Below, piece by piece: positions 12,701-27,700 of a stretch of DNA of 64,000 bases (positions are counted from its first letter, which is position 1; each line of letters starts with the position of its first letter). Below the pieces are notes generated by a model. That model was given only the letters and a program-made list of their open reading frames with translations, made no database searches and was not told where the DNA came from. Location: contig OW240912.1 of assembly GCA_933207985.1 (NCBI GenBank), forward strand, positions 235,648,829 to 235,712,828, written 5' to 3'. The translations under genes and the position numbers were made by a program. Origin of the DNA: Pelobates cultripes. Lineage: Eukaryota; Chordata; Amphibia; Anura; Pelobatidae.

Positions 12701-15700
12701 CAAGCTTTTTTTAGATATATCCCCAATGAAAAAAGGCATAATTAAATGCTAAACAGTAATTTTTTATTTATTTTGTATTGGGCAGTGGAGTTCTCTTGTC
12801 TGCTGCCTTTGAAAGCCCCCCTCTTCTAACCCCGCCCAAACTTTCTGTGGCTGTCCAATCACAGACTTCCCAATGCAGCTCAATGAGAAATCTTTGCAAG
12901 GCAGGTGCTCTGAGCGGTTGCTTCCTCTTGAGTTCAGTGCAAATAAGCTAACCAAACCAGGAAGTAACAGGACCTGTTCTCTGCTTGAAAAGCCAGCGGG
13001 GTGTAATCAGTATAATTTATAAAAGTGTCAATTTCTATTGAAATCTGCACTATTTCCCAATTGAAAAAAGGACACTCTTCACACATAAAGCTATTCAGCA
13101 AGCTGACCTGCTTTAGGGGTCTGGAGTGTCCCTTTAAGCCAGTAGTTCCCACATTAGTCTGCTTGCACGTACAACAGTAGCGCTTTTATCTATTCTCACT
13201 GTGACGACTTTAAATCCTGTACTGTTGGTGGTTCTTGAAAACTGGTTATGGAATCACCACCTTAGATCATCTCGGATTTACTGATTCCTAAAACAAAATA
13301 AATTCAATTTATTAGAATATCTCATAAGGAGTAATAAATTGTGGGGTGTCTTTTTTTGATTTTTTTTTTGTTGTTGTTCTGAATTTCTTATATTCTACAA
13401 TGAAAAATGTTCATGTACAAGCATTGTTGCTGCATTCAGCAGAGTAGAGCCAACTTCCTGCAAAATGTAAAATTCAAGAGATCACTAGTGCCTGATATTT
13501 TTATATGTGATGTAGACCATTTTTCCCAGAACTGCACTCTTTTTCTGTGACCAGCGGTTGAATCTCGGGATAAGGAAATAAGTCCCCTGTAACAGATACA
13601 GGAGGACTGGTCCCAGAGTGAGCTAGCCTTTGCTTCAAGCACTATCCGACTAGTGTTGCCAAGGATCTTCCAGAAGGAGAGAGAGCTACTGCAGACGTTC
13701 CCCTACAAATATCATCCAGACGTGATAAAATGGGGAAAAGCAATGTACACTTTATTTAGACTCATTCAGGAGTTTTATAAATGTTTGTATGTACAGTGAA
13801 CAAAAGTCAACCATATCAGTATGGTTTTAGAATAGCAACCAATCACACCAAGAAGTTTAATTAAATTACAACCTGTGTGAATGGAGTGCTGTGTTTACAA
13901 GGAAGCTTGTGACAGACAACAACAAGGACTGTAGACCAGTGTTTGTCAATCTTTTCCAGAAAAGTAACTCTGCAGGTCTAAAACAAAATATATTCCCAAG
14001 TACCCCATGCCTCAAGAACCTCTATTGATTTAAGTTCCAAACTAAATGTGCAGACATCAATATTTAAATCCATTCCATTTGGAGAAAAAGCCTGATTTAA
14101 AGGTAGTAAAGAATATGTATATATTTTTTTAAATGACATAATATGAATATTGTTTGTTTAAGGAGGAGTGTATGAGCTTTTAATCTGAAGTATAAAAGTC
14201 ACAGAATGAAAATATAATACACATGTAATAGTTTCACTGAAACACACACACAGGACAGTGACACAAATTTACACACACGACACTGACGCACACTGACTGA
14301 CAGACACATACACATTCTCTCTCTCACACACTCACAAATTATTATTTTTATACAAGTCCACACATCGTTCCTTCCTTTGGGAGAGCTGGAGTGGATCCTT
14401 TCTCTGGGGTTTAGCACTGCTCCTACTGTGTTTTGACGCCAGGGCCAAAGTGACATATTAACCTGGAATCACTGTAGGGTGTACGAGAGAGCAGTGCTAG
14501 AAGAACACAGACATGAGCTCTCCCTTGCCTTCCTTCTTCATCCCCTCCACATTCAAGCAGATTAGGCACCTGCTGTCCATGTAAACTGGTGCCTACTCTG
14601 CCTTAGCTCACCGCCGGCCACCACCTGGGAGCTGTAAGGTAGCCAGCTTTCGGCGTACTCCTTGCTTGTTGTGCAGTTGAAAACCTGTGCTGTAGACCAC
14701 ATGGGAGACTTAAAGGACCACTATAGTGCCAGGAAAACATTCTCGTGCCCCCACCCTCAGGGTCCCCCTCCCGCCCGGCTCTGGGGAGAGGAAAGGGGTT
14801 AAATCTTACCTTTCTCCAGCGCCGGACGGGGAGCTCTCCTCCTCCTCTCCTCCCTTTCGGCTGAATGCGCACGCGCGGAAAGAGCTGCATGCGCATTCAG
14901 CCGGTCTCATAGGAAAGCATTTACAATGCTTTCCTATGGACGCTTGCGTGTTCTCACTGTGATTTTTCACAGTGAGAATCACGCAAGCGCCTCTAGCGGC
15001 TGTCAATGAGACAGCCACTAGAGGATTTGAGGGCTGGATTAACCCATTTATAAACATAGCAGTTTCTCTACTTGTAAAAGGTGACAGAAAATCAGGATAC
15101 ATAATTATTCCCAGGTGAAAACCCTGTCATGTAATTTAACAAAATAGTACAAAAAAATAAATAAAAAAAACAAAGCTTTCATGGGAACATTTCTAAAAAG
15201 ACAGAAGAAAAAGGTGATAAAAGGAAATAAAAATTTGGGGAGTGTAATATCCAATTAAGGCTGATATCTAGAAATACACAATAAGGGACATATTGACATA
15301 GAGCACAAACATAGACAGGTGGTGCTTCCTGTGGGCTTGTCATCGTAGACCAGTTAGGTACGTGATGTTATCGAATAGTTCCGTTCTTGGTCTTGCCAAT
15401 GTATGCCAAACGACAGGGGCATACAAATTTATACACCAGACATTCAGTAGTACACAAGATCCAGTGCTGAATCTTGTACTCTCTCCCAGTGTGTGATGGT
15501 GAAATCTTTTAGTCTGAACCATCTGATTAAAAGTGGTGCATCCCAAGCATTTAAAGCAGCCAGTATTCCTGGAGCCACTCTCAGACGCACACTGTGTAAA
15601 TTGGTCAGTATGAACCAAAATATTAAGTAGGTTAGTACCTCTTCTATAACTGATTGGGGGGATGGGGTTCTCATTGTCGTGGGCAATGACGTGTCACTCT

Positions 15701-18700
15701 ATATAAGGTGCCAATTAGTGCGAATGGTTCTGGCAAATTGATAACATTTAGAGTTAAATATTTGAGGGAATACCACCCTGTTGGTTTCATGATGTTGTTT
15801 AACATCATTGTTCATATTCTTCAGTCTAGCTGATCTGAGGGCTTCCTCAACCAGGTCATATCCCCTTTCAAAGAACTTTCAAAATTTACTTTAATCTGTA
15901 CCTCCCTGGTCGTACAGTCAGAGTTGTTCCTTATGACTCTTAAAACTTGAGATACTGGCAATGATTGCTTAAGCAATTTTGGATGGCAACTGGAGGCAAG
16001 CAGCAGTGAGCTATGGTCAGTTAGTTGCATGAATAAACTATGCATGACTTTTTCACCTGCAACCTTGACCTAAAGGTTTTCCTAGTGACTATTGGGCTTC
16101 GTTAGAGATGTAATGGCTACATGTGTCACCACACAGCATCCCGTAATGGTTAGCCAACCTTAAGAGCATTTCTCTCAGAACATATTTCATTGAAACCAAG
16201 TCGCTATGGGACATATTGTCATAACCACTACAGCCCGCTGGTGCCCTCTCAGAATAAGTATTTAAAAATGGAAGTTGTCAAACTATTCTTAAATTGTTTG
16301 ACTACTTACTTACAGAGGGCTCCAGTGCACTCCTAACACCATAACCACTAGTGTGGTTGTAATGGTCATGGTGCTTGAAGTGTTTCTATAATGTACATAA
16401 TGTCCTTAAATATTGTGTGTAGAAAATAGATTTTTGTATGCTATATTGTTTTATCGTTTGTATGGAAATGTTTTTTTAATTATGCTTAGAATTACATTCG
16501 GACAGGTTATAGTGTGTATTCATAATATAAGAATAATAGTCTATTATTTTATTTACACAATTCAACCTTCACTGCTTTAGAACCACACATCACATCCTGT
16601 TTACAAAACATCATACACTCAGCCAGGTCCATTCATGGTGCAGACTGTTTCATTTGTATATGTTCTGAGATTCTCATGTGTGTGTATATATGTAATGTTT
16701 CTTGCAGGTAATTGCTTGTTACAGAGAGCTGCAGGTGCAGGGAGCGAGGCAGCCGCTTTATTCTTGGCAACTCATGGAGCAAAAGTCAATCATAAAAATA
16801 AATGGGTGAGTTTGAAGGAGGCTCATCGGTGACTCATGGTGTTCGAGCATTGTACTCATATACAGCCACTCTACAGATAATGTTCCTAGGATATATCCTA
16901 TTTACTTACTACAGATTATCTGTCTAAGTGATACAGTATTTTGAAAGCAGAGAAAACACTAATGGAAATATAAAAACCACGGAATGTGATTTATACGTTG
17001 GTTGCAGCCCATAGGGCAGTGTTTTTAACCCAGATAATGCTTTTTGATTATATTCTTTCATGTATAATGAGTTGTCATTCATCAAATTTATTAGGGTTAT
17101 TGCAGCAACTCAAAATGTGCTGCTTGATAGCGGGTTTACCTGACCCTTTTATTCATTTAATTTGCATATAATGGGGAAACAAATTAGTGGGTAGCCACAG
17201 CTCAGTTCAGAGCCAACTAAGGTGCGTTGCTTAACTGCAGATTTGATCATTAAAGGGACACTATGCACTCTAACATCTCATTGTAGTGTTTGATGAATTA
17301 TCCTCTAGTTTTATGTCCAATAATTAAAATAAAAAAAACAAAAGAAGCTGTTCCTGGCACACACATTCTGATACCTTGACTGTCTCTTGGAAAATGTGGT
17401 TGGATACATTTGCACTTCTGCACTATTAGTCCAAAGCCAAACATATTCTAGCACTTTCTGTCTGTCATTGCCTTCCAAGGTTGGACTTAAGATGTAGTGT
17501 AACCTCTGCTTTATCCAAGTGACTGCAAAGTTGCTGGACTTTGAATGCGATGAAGAGTTCCTACATTTAACCAGAATAAAAATATGTCCTAACTTTTATG
17601 TGAACCAAGGAAGCTAGTTAAAAGCTTTAGCCAGATTTTCAGTTATCCTTTATGGCTTAGTTTGGAGAGACAATAGTAGTTCCATAGGCTTCTGGAAAAT
17701 GTATTCTACTAAGAACGGTCCTAGATCTAACATCAGAGTTGTAGGATTTGAGTGTAAAACCACAAATTCATGGAAAGTTTTAAAAATTTTAATTCTTCTA
17801 TGACAGACTGAATACCACACACAAACTATAAAACCATTTTAAATTGCAGAGCAGTTATAATAAAAATAGTTTTTTTTCCTGCAGGAAGGTGGCTTTTCTA
17901 TTCCTGATGTTCCAGCAGATGTTGTTTATTTATTTTTAACTAGGGCCAGAGTGTTTGTTTAATGGTTTTACTTGTCTGCATGCTGTTCTTGCATCCCCTT
18001 TACGAGTGTGGAAGTGTAAAGAACTGAGTACATCATGGTTCAATAATGATGCATGTCATTGTTTTGTATACTAGTACACCTTTTACTGAGAGTACTCTTT
18101 TTGTGTATACCTACAGGGAGAAAGCCCATTACATACAGCATGCCGGGAGGGGCTCTCCAACCTTACAGCAGAACTCTTACAGCAAGGGGCCAACCCAAAC
18201 ATCCAGACCCAAGAGCCTGTACCATCCCCAAAAGGTTCTGTGGCAAATAACCCGTCATCCAGTGTATACTTGCAAACACCCCTGCACATGGCAATAGCTT
18301 ACAGCCATCCCGACGTGGTATCCGTCATATTGGAGCAAAAAGGTATTTGTCTTTGTTGGACCATTAATGTATTAATCCTCCATATATATGCATACCAACA
18401 TTGCAATATGTCAGGATAATATAATGTGTAAATCTGTAGTAGCTAACAATCTTTAATACTTGAGAATTGTGCTTTGCCTCATAGGTGCAGTTATGTCAGT
18501 GAGTTGCTGTCAGTGGCTGGATTATTTTTAGAATTAAATCAAAGATGTTTGCTTGATCTAGCCCCCACTATTTGTTTAATAGCAGTGATTTACTCCAATT
18601 GTTTTAATTATTTATATATCGTGGGGTATGTTTTAGGAAAGTCTCTGTTGCAGGTTATTTCAAATGTTTAATATTGTATGTATTCGATTTTTAATTTTGA

Positions 18701-21700
18701 GGGTGAAAAAGAAAAACAGGATGGGTACCCTACAGAACTTAATGCCACATAAGATTCATGCATTAATTTCAGGGGAATAATATAACATACTCTCTAAAGA
18801 ACAAAGTTGATATTTAATTATTATTTTATTTTTATTTATTTTTAACATCCCCTCAATGGGCAACCTTTGAAGTTTTAAGTTTTTATTCCTGCTGCTGGCA
18901 CAGTTAATATATTAATTTGTTCCTTTTTCTTTCCCTTTCCATTCCCTTCCTCTCAAAACATGACCTTCACCCAATTAAAAACGTTCTGTCTGTATTGAGG
19001 TCCTTTTCACCTTTCTACAGGGAGACTGGGTGTATCCCTGCCGGTCCAGCAGGGAGGTTTTGTATCCATAATGGTCCAGCTGGGTTTTCTGGATCAGTGC
19101 AGAGCTAGCTTATTGGCTGAGCGCTTCTAGCTCACTGTCAAAAGTAGTTAAGGGAAGGAGTGGTGCAAATAAGAAGCCAAATTGTTCTAAATGTTTTGTC
19201 TACTTATAATGGGAGATGCGAAGGGAACTCCTGGCACCATAGTCCCTATGAACCACTACAGTGCGTTATAGTGGTTGTGACGGACCGGGTACCTCAGTCA
19301 ATCGCTGCTCCCTAGTACTAACGAGTACCATAAGCACTGCGTTGGAACACCATAACTACTGCATACACAACGAACCGTCGCAGCTTGGATGGGATCTCGC
19401 CATCTCCTACCCACCCTGGACCTATGACCAGGATCCAGCTTCCGGTGGGTAGACCTCTCTTAGTCCAGAGAGCATAGCAGGAACAAGCTCTTACAAGAGC
19501 TTAGTGATTATACTTAGGGGAGTAAAGGGATTTTTGCAATCCTCCAGAGTGTAGTTCTCCAATCCCCCAAACATGAACCAAAACTTCATGAAGGTGCAAG
19601 ATGATCTGATCTTTAATGGTTCAGGTTGGCTTTTATTCAATTCTCGAGGCCAGAGGAACACCCCCTGGACCTGATAGGGCACAGGAACACAAGCCAATCA
19701 GAACAAATATAAAGTCTGTAACACGCCCATGTACAGCACACAATTTCTCCCCTCTGCTTGGGAGAAAATTGAGTAAAGTCTTGTAAGTAACTCAATTATC
19801 TCCAGGCAGAAAAACTAAATTTTTACAAAGTTCAGAAAGTACCCCAAAACATAACATCCCCTGATAGCCCTGATCTGGGTGAACAGCATATCCAAAAATT
19901 ACACAGATCAGAGCAGGGGTTCAAAAGTTTCATTGGAGTGTCTTTTTGACCGGCCGCAAGCATGGCTTCATGCCCAAAACAGTTCCAGGGAATTAGGGCC
20001 AGCGGTCGGTCTCTCTTTATGGAGTACAAAAGTACTTACATTACATGCATGGTGCCTTTTAACCCCTTAAGGACCAAACGTCTGGAATAAAAGGGAATCA
20101 TGATATGTCATGTGTCCTTAAGGGGTTAAAGTGGGCAAGGTATATTGCAGGGCCCATAGTCACAGGGTAGGAGGCAAGCAAACAGGCCCCTCCAAAAACC
20201 AGTGGCGAGGTCACTTTCACCACAGTGGTTAAGGTGTTTGTAGTGTTTCTTTAATATGTCTTTAGATTGTTTATGAATACAAAAATATATATCTGTAAGT
20301 AACACTGTATAGTGGATGAAAATGACACCTTACTAAAATTATTTCTCAAAACAATTTAACTTCACATAGTTATTTACACATAGACTATTATTTACCCAGC
20401 AACCCTAAAAAATGGTTCAGTACTCCAAATAAAAATCTATTGATAAACAATATAGCTGGAGCTGTGTAAAAGTCATCTAATAAATTATTTTATTATTGTA
20501 TTCCCATGCAGCCAATGCTCTTCATGCAACAAATAATCTTCAGATTATCCCTGACTTCAGCTTGAAGGACTCAAGAGAACAAACTGTGCTGGGCCTGGCG
20601 TTATGGACAGGTATGTATCTAGAAAAATCTCTCATTACTGCTCTAAATGTGTTTCAATTTATGCCAAAAGTAAGTGGGCCTGTGTATATGTGGCCACTTA
20701 ATTTGTTACTCTTGCTTTTTAATTCAGATATTTAAACCATGAACCATGTGACTACATCTCCCCAAATAAAGCACCTAAAACTGGTGTACTCAAAATGTAG
20801 ATCTGCAGAAGTTGTGGAAATACAACTCCCATGAAGCTTTGCCTTTAGTTACAACACATCATCACGTCAAGTTTAAACGTCATGAGATTTTCATGTATTA
20901 GTGTCTGATTGCACACAAGTAGTTTCAGACCAGATTTTCTGAACCCTATATAGAAATGGGTGCAGTTCTGGGTAGGTTAGTTCCCCTGCTAAGCAAATAG
21001 TAAAACAACACTGTTTAAACCACAACAGCACACCAAGTAATGCAAAAAAAATATCATACTTTATTTTCAAATAAGTCTTCAAATACATTTATTTTTAAAA
21101 AGCAAATACAGTAACACACCAATTTTCAAGTAACATTAAATAAATTCTATAGTTTTTTGGTACTCTTTTAAACCACTGGATATTGTTACAGTAATGGCAA
21201 TATGTTTCTGACAGTAAGGAAAAAATATGGCATATCTTAATCTTCACTATTTGTGAGTTTTTTTGTTTGTTTTTTAATTTTACTTAAAACACTTCTAATT
21301 TCTATGATGTTTTGTATTTGTGCATTAGTATAATTACTTTATAATGTCACAGCAATAAATGTGATTTTAATCTACTAATTTGTGGTTATATTCTTCAGGT
21401 ATGCACACCATTGCTGCACAACTGTTGGGGTCTGGGGCCTCTATAAATGACACAATGTCAGACGGGCAGACGTTGTTACATATGGCAATACAGAGACAGG
21501 ATAGCAAGAGTGCCCTTTTCCTGCTGGAGCACCAAGCTGACATTAACGTCAGGTATTGAGTAATAAAATATAGCAGACAACAAAATTTGTCAAATAAATT
21601 GCTAGTGAACTCTCTAATGCAATATTATTTACCTGTTTATATATGTATAATAGAAGCAATCAATTTGAATATATTATCCTTGACCAACATTGGTATTGTC

Positions 21701-24700
21701 CATAAACATGAATTAGACTTGATAATTTGAGATTCTCTCAAGATTTTGTTTTTAATCAGCCAAACACAAGCCACCTTCAGGCAGAACTTCTTCAATATGA
21801 TTACTGTGTAATAATAGGACTTTTTTTTCCTCGTTATCGCATATAAACAATATTGGAGTATAAATGTGTGATTTCTACCTGTATGTAACATCTGGAGTTG
21901 ATGGTTTATTTGTTTTTTCATTTACATATCTGGACTTAGTAATATAAATACAATTTTAAAAAGCAAATTTTGTTTATTATTTACTGAGTAACCTACATTT
22001 TATTTGAAGCATAATACTTCTGTACACTCTGCATTTTATTTTCCCAATGGGCTAAGGGGAGTAAGTGAAAGGTGGGGGGAATATACAAGCTTACTCTGCC
22101 TGCAAGGGTTGAAGCTCATTATGTCTGCTGCCAGCTCGTTATGCACGCTGACTGCAGATTTAATGTTTGCACAGAATTGATATTCGGAAAGGAATTCCAG
22201 GCTGTCATGTATGGTTGAACTAGCCGCCAGCACAAAAGTGAATATATCAATGTGATTGAATTGCACAATGCACTTAGGTGACGCCTGATGGAAACAGGGG
22301 AGGGCTGGCATCCTCAGGCCTGTGCTCTGACTCACTAACTGAGCACTGGAACCACGAGGGAGAGGATATGATCACCAGTGGACCACAAGGGAATAGTTTA
22401 AATTGAATATGCTGGTGTCCCCAACTTGCGAGCTGTGTTGGCCACCACAGCTTGCACACCTCAAAGGCTGGCCCTGCTGGCAGACACACTGGCACTCACT
22501 GTGAATAACACACACACAAACCCTGACAGACACACACAAACCCTGACAGACACACACACACACACAGGCAGATACACACTCCATGACACACTTATTAATA
22601 GACACATAAACTTATACACACACTTACTGACAGACACACACTTACTGACAGACACCAGTGCCATTTTAACAAAATTATGACCCCCCGGGCAAAGCAGTGC
22701 AGTGGGGCTCTGCCTACACAACTCACAGGAATAAAAATTTAAATTATACATACAATAAAGCTTATATTTATTAGTACCTCCAACAAATGCAATACATACA
22801 TACAATACATCTCACAGACTACTGTATATATACACACACAGACTGCTGAATACACATATACTGCAGTGAAGGGTGCAGTGAGTGGGATGGTGTGTGTGTG
22901 TGTGTGTTGCAGAGTTTGAGGGGTGCAGGTAGCAAATTTTGTTTGTTTTTTTGTTTTAAATACTACTATACATTAAATAAAATATCTATGTGTCCCCCAC
23001 CCTTCTTCTTACCTTTGGTGAAATGGGGGGGCACAGCCAGCCCTGGTGGTCCAGTTGTGAGTTCTGTTTTGTTTTTTTATTGGAATAACCCTTTAATGTC
23101 AATAGAAGAAGTATGGGGTAAAATGTACAAAGTAAATAGCAAAATAAGCAAATTACTCTTGTTGTTTTAGAACCCGGGAAGGAGAAACGGCATTGCAGTT
23201 GGCAATTAAAAACCAGCTCCCTCTTGTGGTGGATGCTGTTTGCACACGTGGGGCTGACATGTCTGTTACTGATGATCAAGGGAATCCTCCTCTCTGGCTT
23301 GCACTGGAAAATGAACTGGAAGATATTGCATCAACTTTGGTATGTTTGCATATCTGCCTGAGTCCAAAAATATGACATACCATATTAGCACCTGTCTTGC
23401 AACAGCTTGATGGTACAGTAAGCAAGGTTTATGTTGCATCACGTTTTTCTCCACGCACATTGGCAGTGCTCACAAATAGGTTATTTTTCCCCTCTGTTAG
23501 GTAGATCACATAGCTCACTATAGAAATTATGTTTTTCTTCCCTCTGTTAGGTAGATCACTAAAGATGTTTAGCACAATGTGCCAATTATTGTTTTATACG
23601 AAGACTCCTTAAAATACACCCACACACCATTCCAACATCCACAGTATCCTTCCTCTCAAGGACTGGCAGACTCTGTACTTTGTAATTTTCCTTTGGAATG
23701 CATGGGTTGTTTCCCGTTGTATCACAATGATATCTTTTTTTCTTTGTGGCCTGGTTATATTCTATGTCGGCTTGGTTGGTATGCACAAAGGGAATTTTTC
23801 TGTTTTTTTTTTTTTTTTCTAGAAGATGCCAAACCAGGTGTAGACATAGTATTCCTGGTTCATTCTATCAAGTGAAAGGACTTAGATACTTGTGTGAAAT
23901 AAGCTGGTGATCCAAATTTTGTTTTTTTGGTTTTTTTAAAGAGTAAAATAGCAACTTCTTGGTAGGTACATAAACTGAGAAAATATATATATATTTTTTT
24001 TAACCATTAAGAGCGCAAAAAAAAGCAATAAATACAGGAATATTATAGCCTCCTTTATAAATTACTCTCAAGCAGATATAGAAAAAGTCCACATGTTAAA
24101 GTATATCAAATATATGCAACAGTTCACTTAGCTTATAAAGAATTAATATAAAGCAGGACTCCTTCAATGAAATGATGAAAGGTGAGAACTAAATATAATT
24201 GAACCCACTGGTGCAGTTGGCAATGTATCCCACCATCAAAGTAACACAATAGCATCTTAAAGGGAAATAACAACTCTGTGCATAGTGTAATACTGTAATA
24301 TACTGTAATACAAATAAAACACTTATTTACATAAGTTGTGGCCCTTAATTATAACCAAAAAATATATCAAACACTAACCTATTATACACAGAAGTTGTAT
24401 CCATAAACTACATAGAAGTATAAATGAGTGAAAATCAAAATAACAAATGAATTTAGGTAATATACAAATCTAAATATTCCCTAGATATTTCTCTGACAAA
24501 TGTATAAACCCAGTTACAATCCCCTGTTCAAACAGCATTTTAATAATTCCTTTTTTTGATGATAGTATATATTCCAGTAATGTGCACACCTGTTGTATAT
24601 AGGACATAAAAAGCTTAGAGGGAATTTCTTTACCCCTATTATTAGCAGCAGGACTGGTTTTAACCCCTATTCCCTTTTGAAAATGGTGGTGTCCTGGTCC

Positions 24701-27700
24701 TTAATTCATACTAGCGATATTTGGAGAAATCCCTAATATTATGCCAAGGGAAAGATGAGAGGTGGGGCTAGGCTTTGATATTCATATGTGTTTAGTGGTC
24801 TTCCTACCTAACATATGAAAAAATCCATTCATGAGTACTACTATACTGATGCTAGAGAAAAATACTTTTATGAAAAGTAAAATTATTTTTCTTTTCCTCA
24901 GGCGTCTGGTAAGAAAGTGAGGATTGCATGCATGTATAGTTTGGCAAGGTAAAAACAATTAGTGCTATCTACTGCAATGTAGTGTGGAGGCTAGATTAGA
25001 AGAGACTGTTATCTGCCAAATTGTCTTGGCATTTGGCTGTTAACTCCACATTTTGTGTTGACCCATTATGGAAATGTCACCATTATGTCATGGGAAAATG
25101 AAGACCGCTGCCGAATGGGGACAATACCTAATGTACTGATGAGAGTTCTAGAAGGAAATAGCAGACAGTAGTTGATATTCTCAGGGTACATGGGTCATAA
25201 TTTACAGACTTAATATTACAACTTGGGTGTGCAGCTTTAGATCACTAGTTTTGGAGGACACTTGTCTATGTAAGCAAATGTTCCATATTGTACAATTTTA
25301 TTCCTTTAGGTGAGACATGGGTGTGATGCCACATTTTGGGGAACAGGACCAAGCGGATGTCTACAGACCCTTCTTCATCGAGCTATTGATGAAAACAAAG
25401 AACAGACCGCATGTTTTCTTATTCGCAGGTTAGGCAATAAAATAGTTTCCTTCTTGTTTGACATTTCTAAAGATTACAATATAACCCTACAATGAAATAA
25501 TGTGCATAAGATTAGTTATGTCTTGCTTTAATATGCCACAGGTAAACTGATTAACCAAATTTAAATTCTTACTTATAAATTTTCCCACTGTAAATCGTTG
25601 TCATTTGATTGTAAATTAATCATAAAGTCTGACACATGAATAAGTACACAATTAATTATATTATTAAAGCAATGCACCAAAAATTTTTTTTGGAAATCTA
25701 TTGTTAAGAAATCCTAATTAGTTCCTCATACTCTATGGAAGTTCCAGTGTTACATCGACCTGTTTTTTTAAAAATGTGTTCAGTTGTTTGTTTTGGGGAG
25801 TTGCAGGTATTTTAAATTTTATGTTTTAGGAGTGTGACAATGACCATTGCCACTAGATCCCTGAAGCCTTGAACATTAGCTATTAGTGTTGGCTTATGAC
25901 ACTTATTACACTGCTGTCCAAATTGGCCAGAATTAACATTGATAATGCAGAAGTATAAACTCTGCGTTATCAATGCAACTCAGGACAAGACAGGTTTTGT
26001 ATTTTTTTTTTTTTTTTAGGAAACCTCCCCCCAACCCAAACACCTTAGTGTTATAGTGCGTAGAGTCCCCCTGTAAGAGTCATTTTATTGAATTAATAGA
26101 ATCAAATTTAATACCTAAAATTAGAGTTTTGGGTTCTTGTTTTGTAATCTGGACAAAGTGGCAATATCAGAGGAACTGACCGGAACACATGGGGTTAAAG
26201 TCGTAGTGAAGAAAAATGAAATGAAGTGGGGGGGAGGGGGCGGAGGGGAAGTATTAAATCACATGTAACCAATTTAAAAAGTAATATTTTTTTCCATGGG
26301 CCTGGCTAGTATATAATGGTATATAATGATTGATGTGAAATTGTCGTTTCGTAAGTGGATGCATGAAATGTTGGGTTTGGATCAAATGGCCAGACGTAAA
26401 ACAGCCGCAACAACGATAGCAGCCTGTTTTTATGGATCTGTTAACACCACCAAATCGTACATGCTTTTTCCTCTTGAGAAACTAGTAATTGGGGGACACT
26501 TAAAGATGTCTGACAAAGTTCTATCCGTAGCTTTCCGGTTTGATTTATTACTTTGAACTGCAGACTTTAACTCTGTAGTATAGCGTATATTGCAAACAAG
26601 TTGAGATTATTGATTAATATTTTAACTAATATTAGTCATTGCCTGACTCTCAATACATACTTTCATTTTAGCTTTCTCTCTTTGTGCAGTTAGTGAGGCG
26701 AAAGCGCGTGAGTGTGTGTATTTTTTAACATTATTATCTCTATTTCAGTGGGTGTGATGTGAACAGTGCTAGAAAACCAGGACCTAATGGAGAAGGAGAA
26801 GAGGAGGCCCGGGATGGACAGACACCCCTGCATCTGGCTTCTTCTTGGGGTTTGGAAGAGGTGGTACAGTGCCTTTTGGAATTTGGTGCCAATGTGAATA
26901 CCCAGGTATGTTCATTATTGTGTCATTTACTGATTTACGGTGCAGCATATTTATTTTATAGTTTAGATAGGTAACATTTGGCATCTAAGCTTTTGTGGAC
27001 AGGGACAGGGACAGGTGCGTTGCATGTTGTGTGTTTTTGTTAAGTGCTTCTACCCTTTGTATTTCCGTCACTAGTTCTGTCAGGCAACTGTCGGTCTGCT
27101 TTTTAAGGGTGGTGCCCTGGTGGATGAAGTGGCCGCGAATCACGCTTTTGTGGGCCTCCCATCTAATGGTCGTCGAGGTCTGTTCGGCAGTGTTCGTCTC
27201 AAAGTAATCTTTGAGCGCTTACTTTATATCGGTTGTTAAGTCGGGTCTGGTTAGGAGATATTCATTTAGTCTCCATTTGTTGAACCGGGGTTTGTATAGG
27301 GGGGACGAGAGTGTCAGGAGTACCGGCACGTGGTCTGACCATGTCGCCACACCGTGCTCTGCATCGCGTGTTATTGGTAGATGATAGTGTTGTGTGAGTG
27401 TGAGAAAGTATAGTCCTTCTCATCCGGGTGGTAGGCCCTCCAGCAGTCGATCAGTTTGTGGCGAGTCAGAAGGGTTTTGATTGAGTTCAGGTTTTGTGTC
27501 TGGACCCACGAGTGTCCGGAGGAGGTGTCCCACTGTGGATTGAGTGCTATGTTAAGGTCTCCCCCCACAATGAGGATTCCCTCCGTGAAGGGCTGTAGTT
27601 TCTTAAGTGTGTGTGCCAGGAATCTGTATTGTCGGTTGTTCGGGGCGTAGATGTTAGCGAATGTATAGACCTGTCCTGCAATTGTGCCTTTGAGGAAAAG

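Larger units (their letters stand above)
19195..20260. mobile_element. MITE interrupted by a solo LTR
   Basis: Left part 19195-19275 (ACTCCTGGCACCATAGTCCC...CCACTACAGTGCGTTATAGTGGT) and right part 20225-20260 (GTGGTTAAGGTGTTTGTAGT...) form one MITE when the LTR and one copy of its GTGGT duplication are set aside. Confidence 0.6.

Noticed and set aside
26326..26556. 76-codon frame in intron 12 as a gene or alternative exon
   Set aside because: No recognisable domain, and including it would not fit the conserved exon junction between 25428 and 26749.
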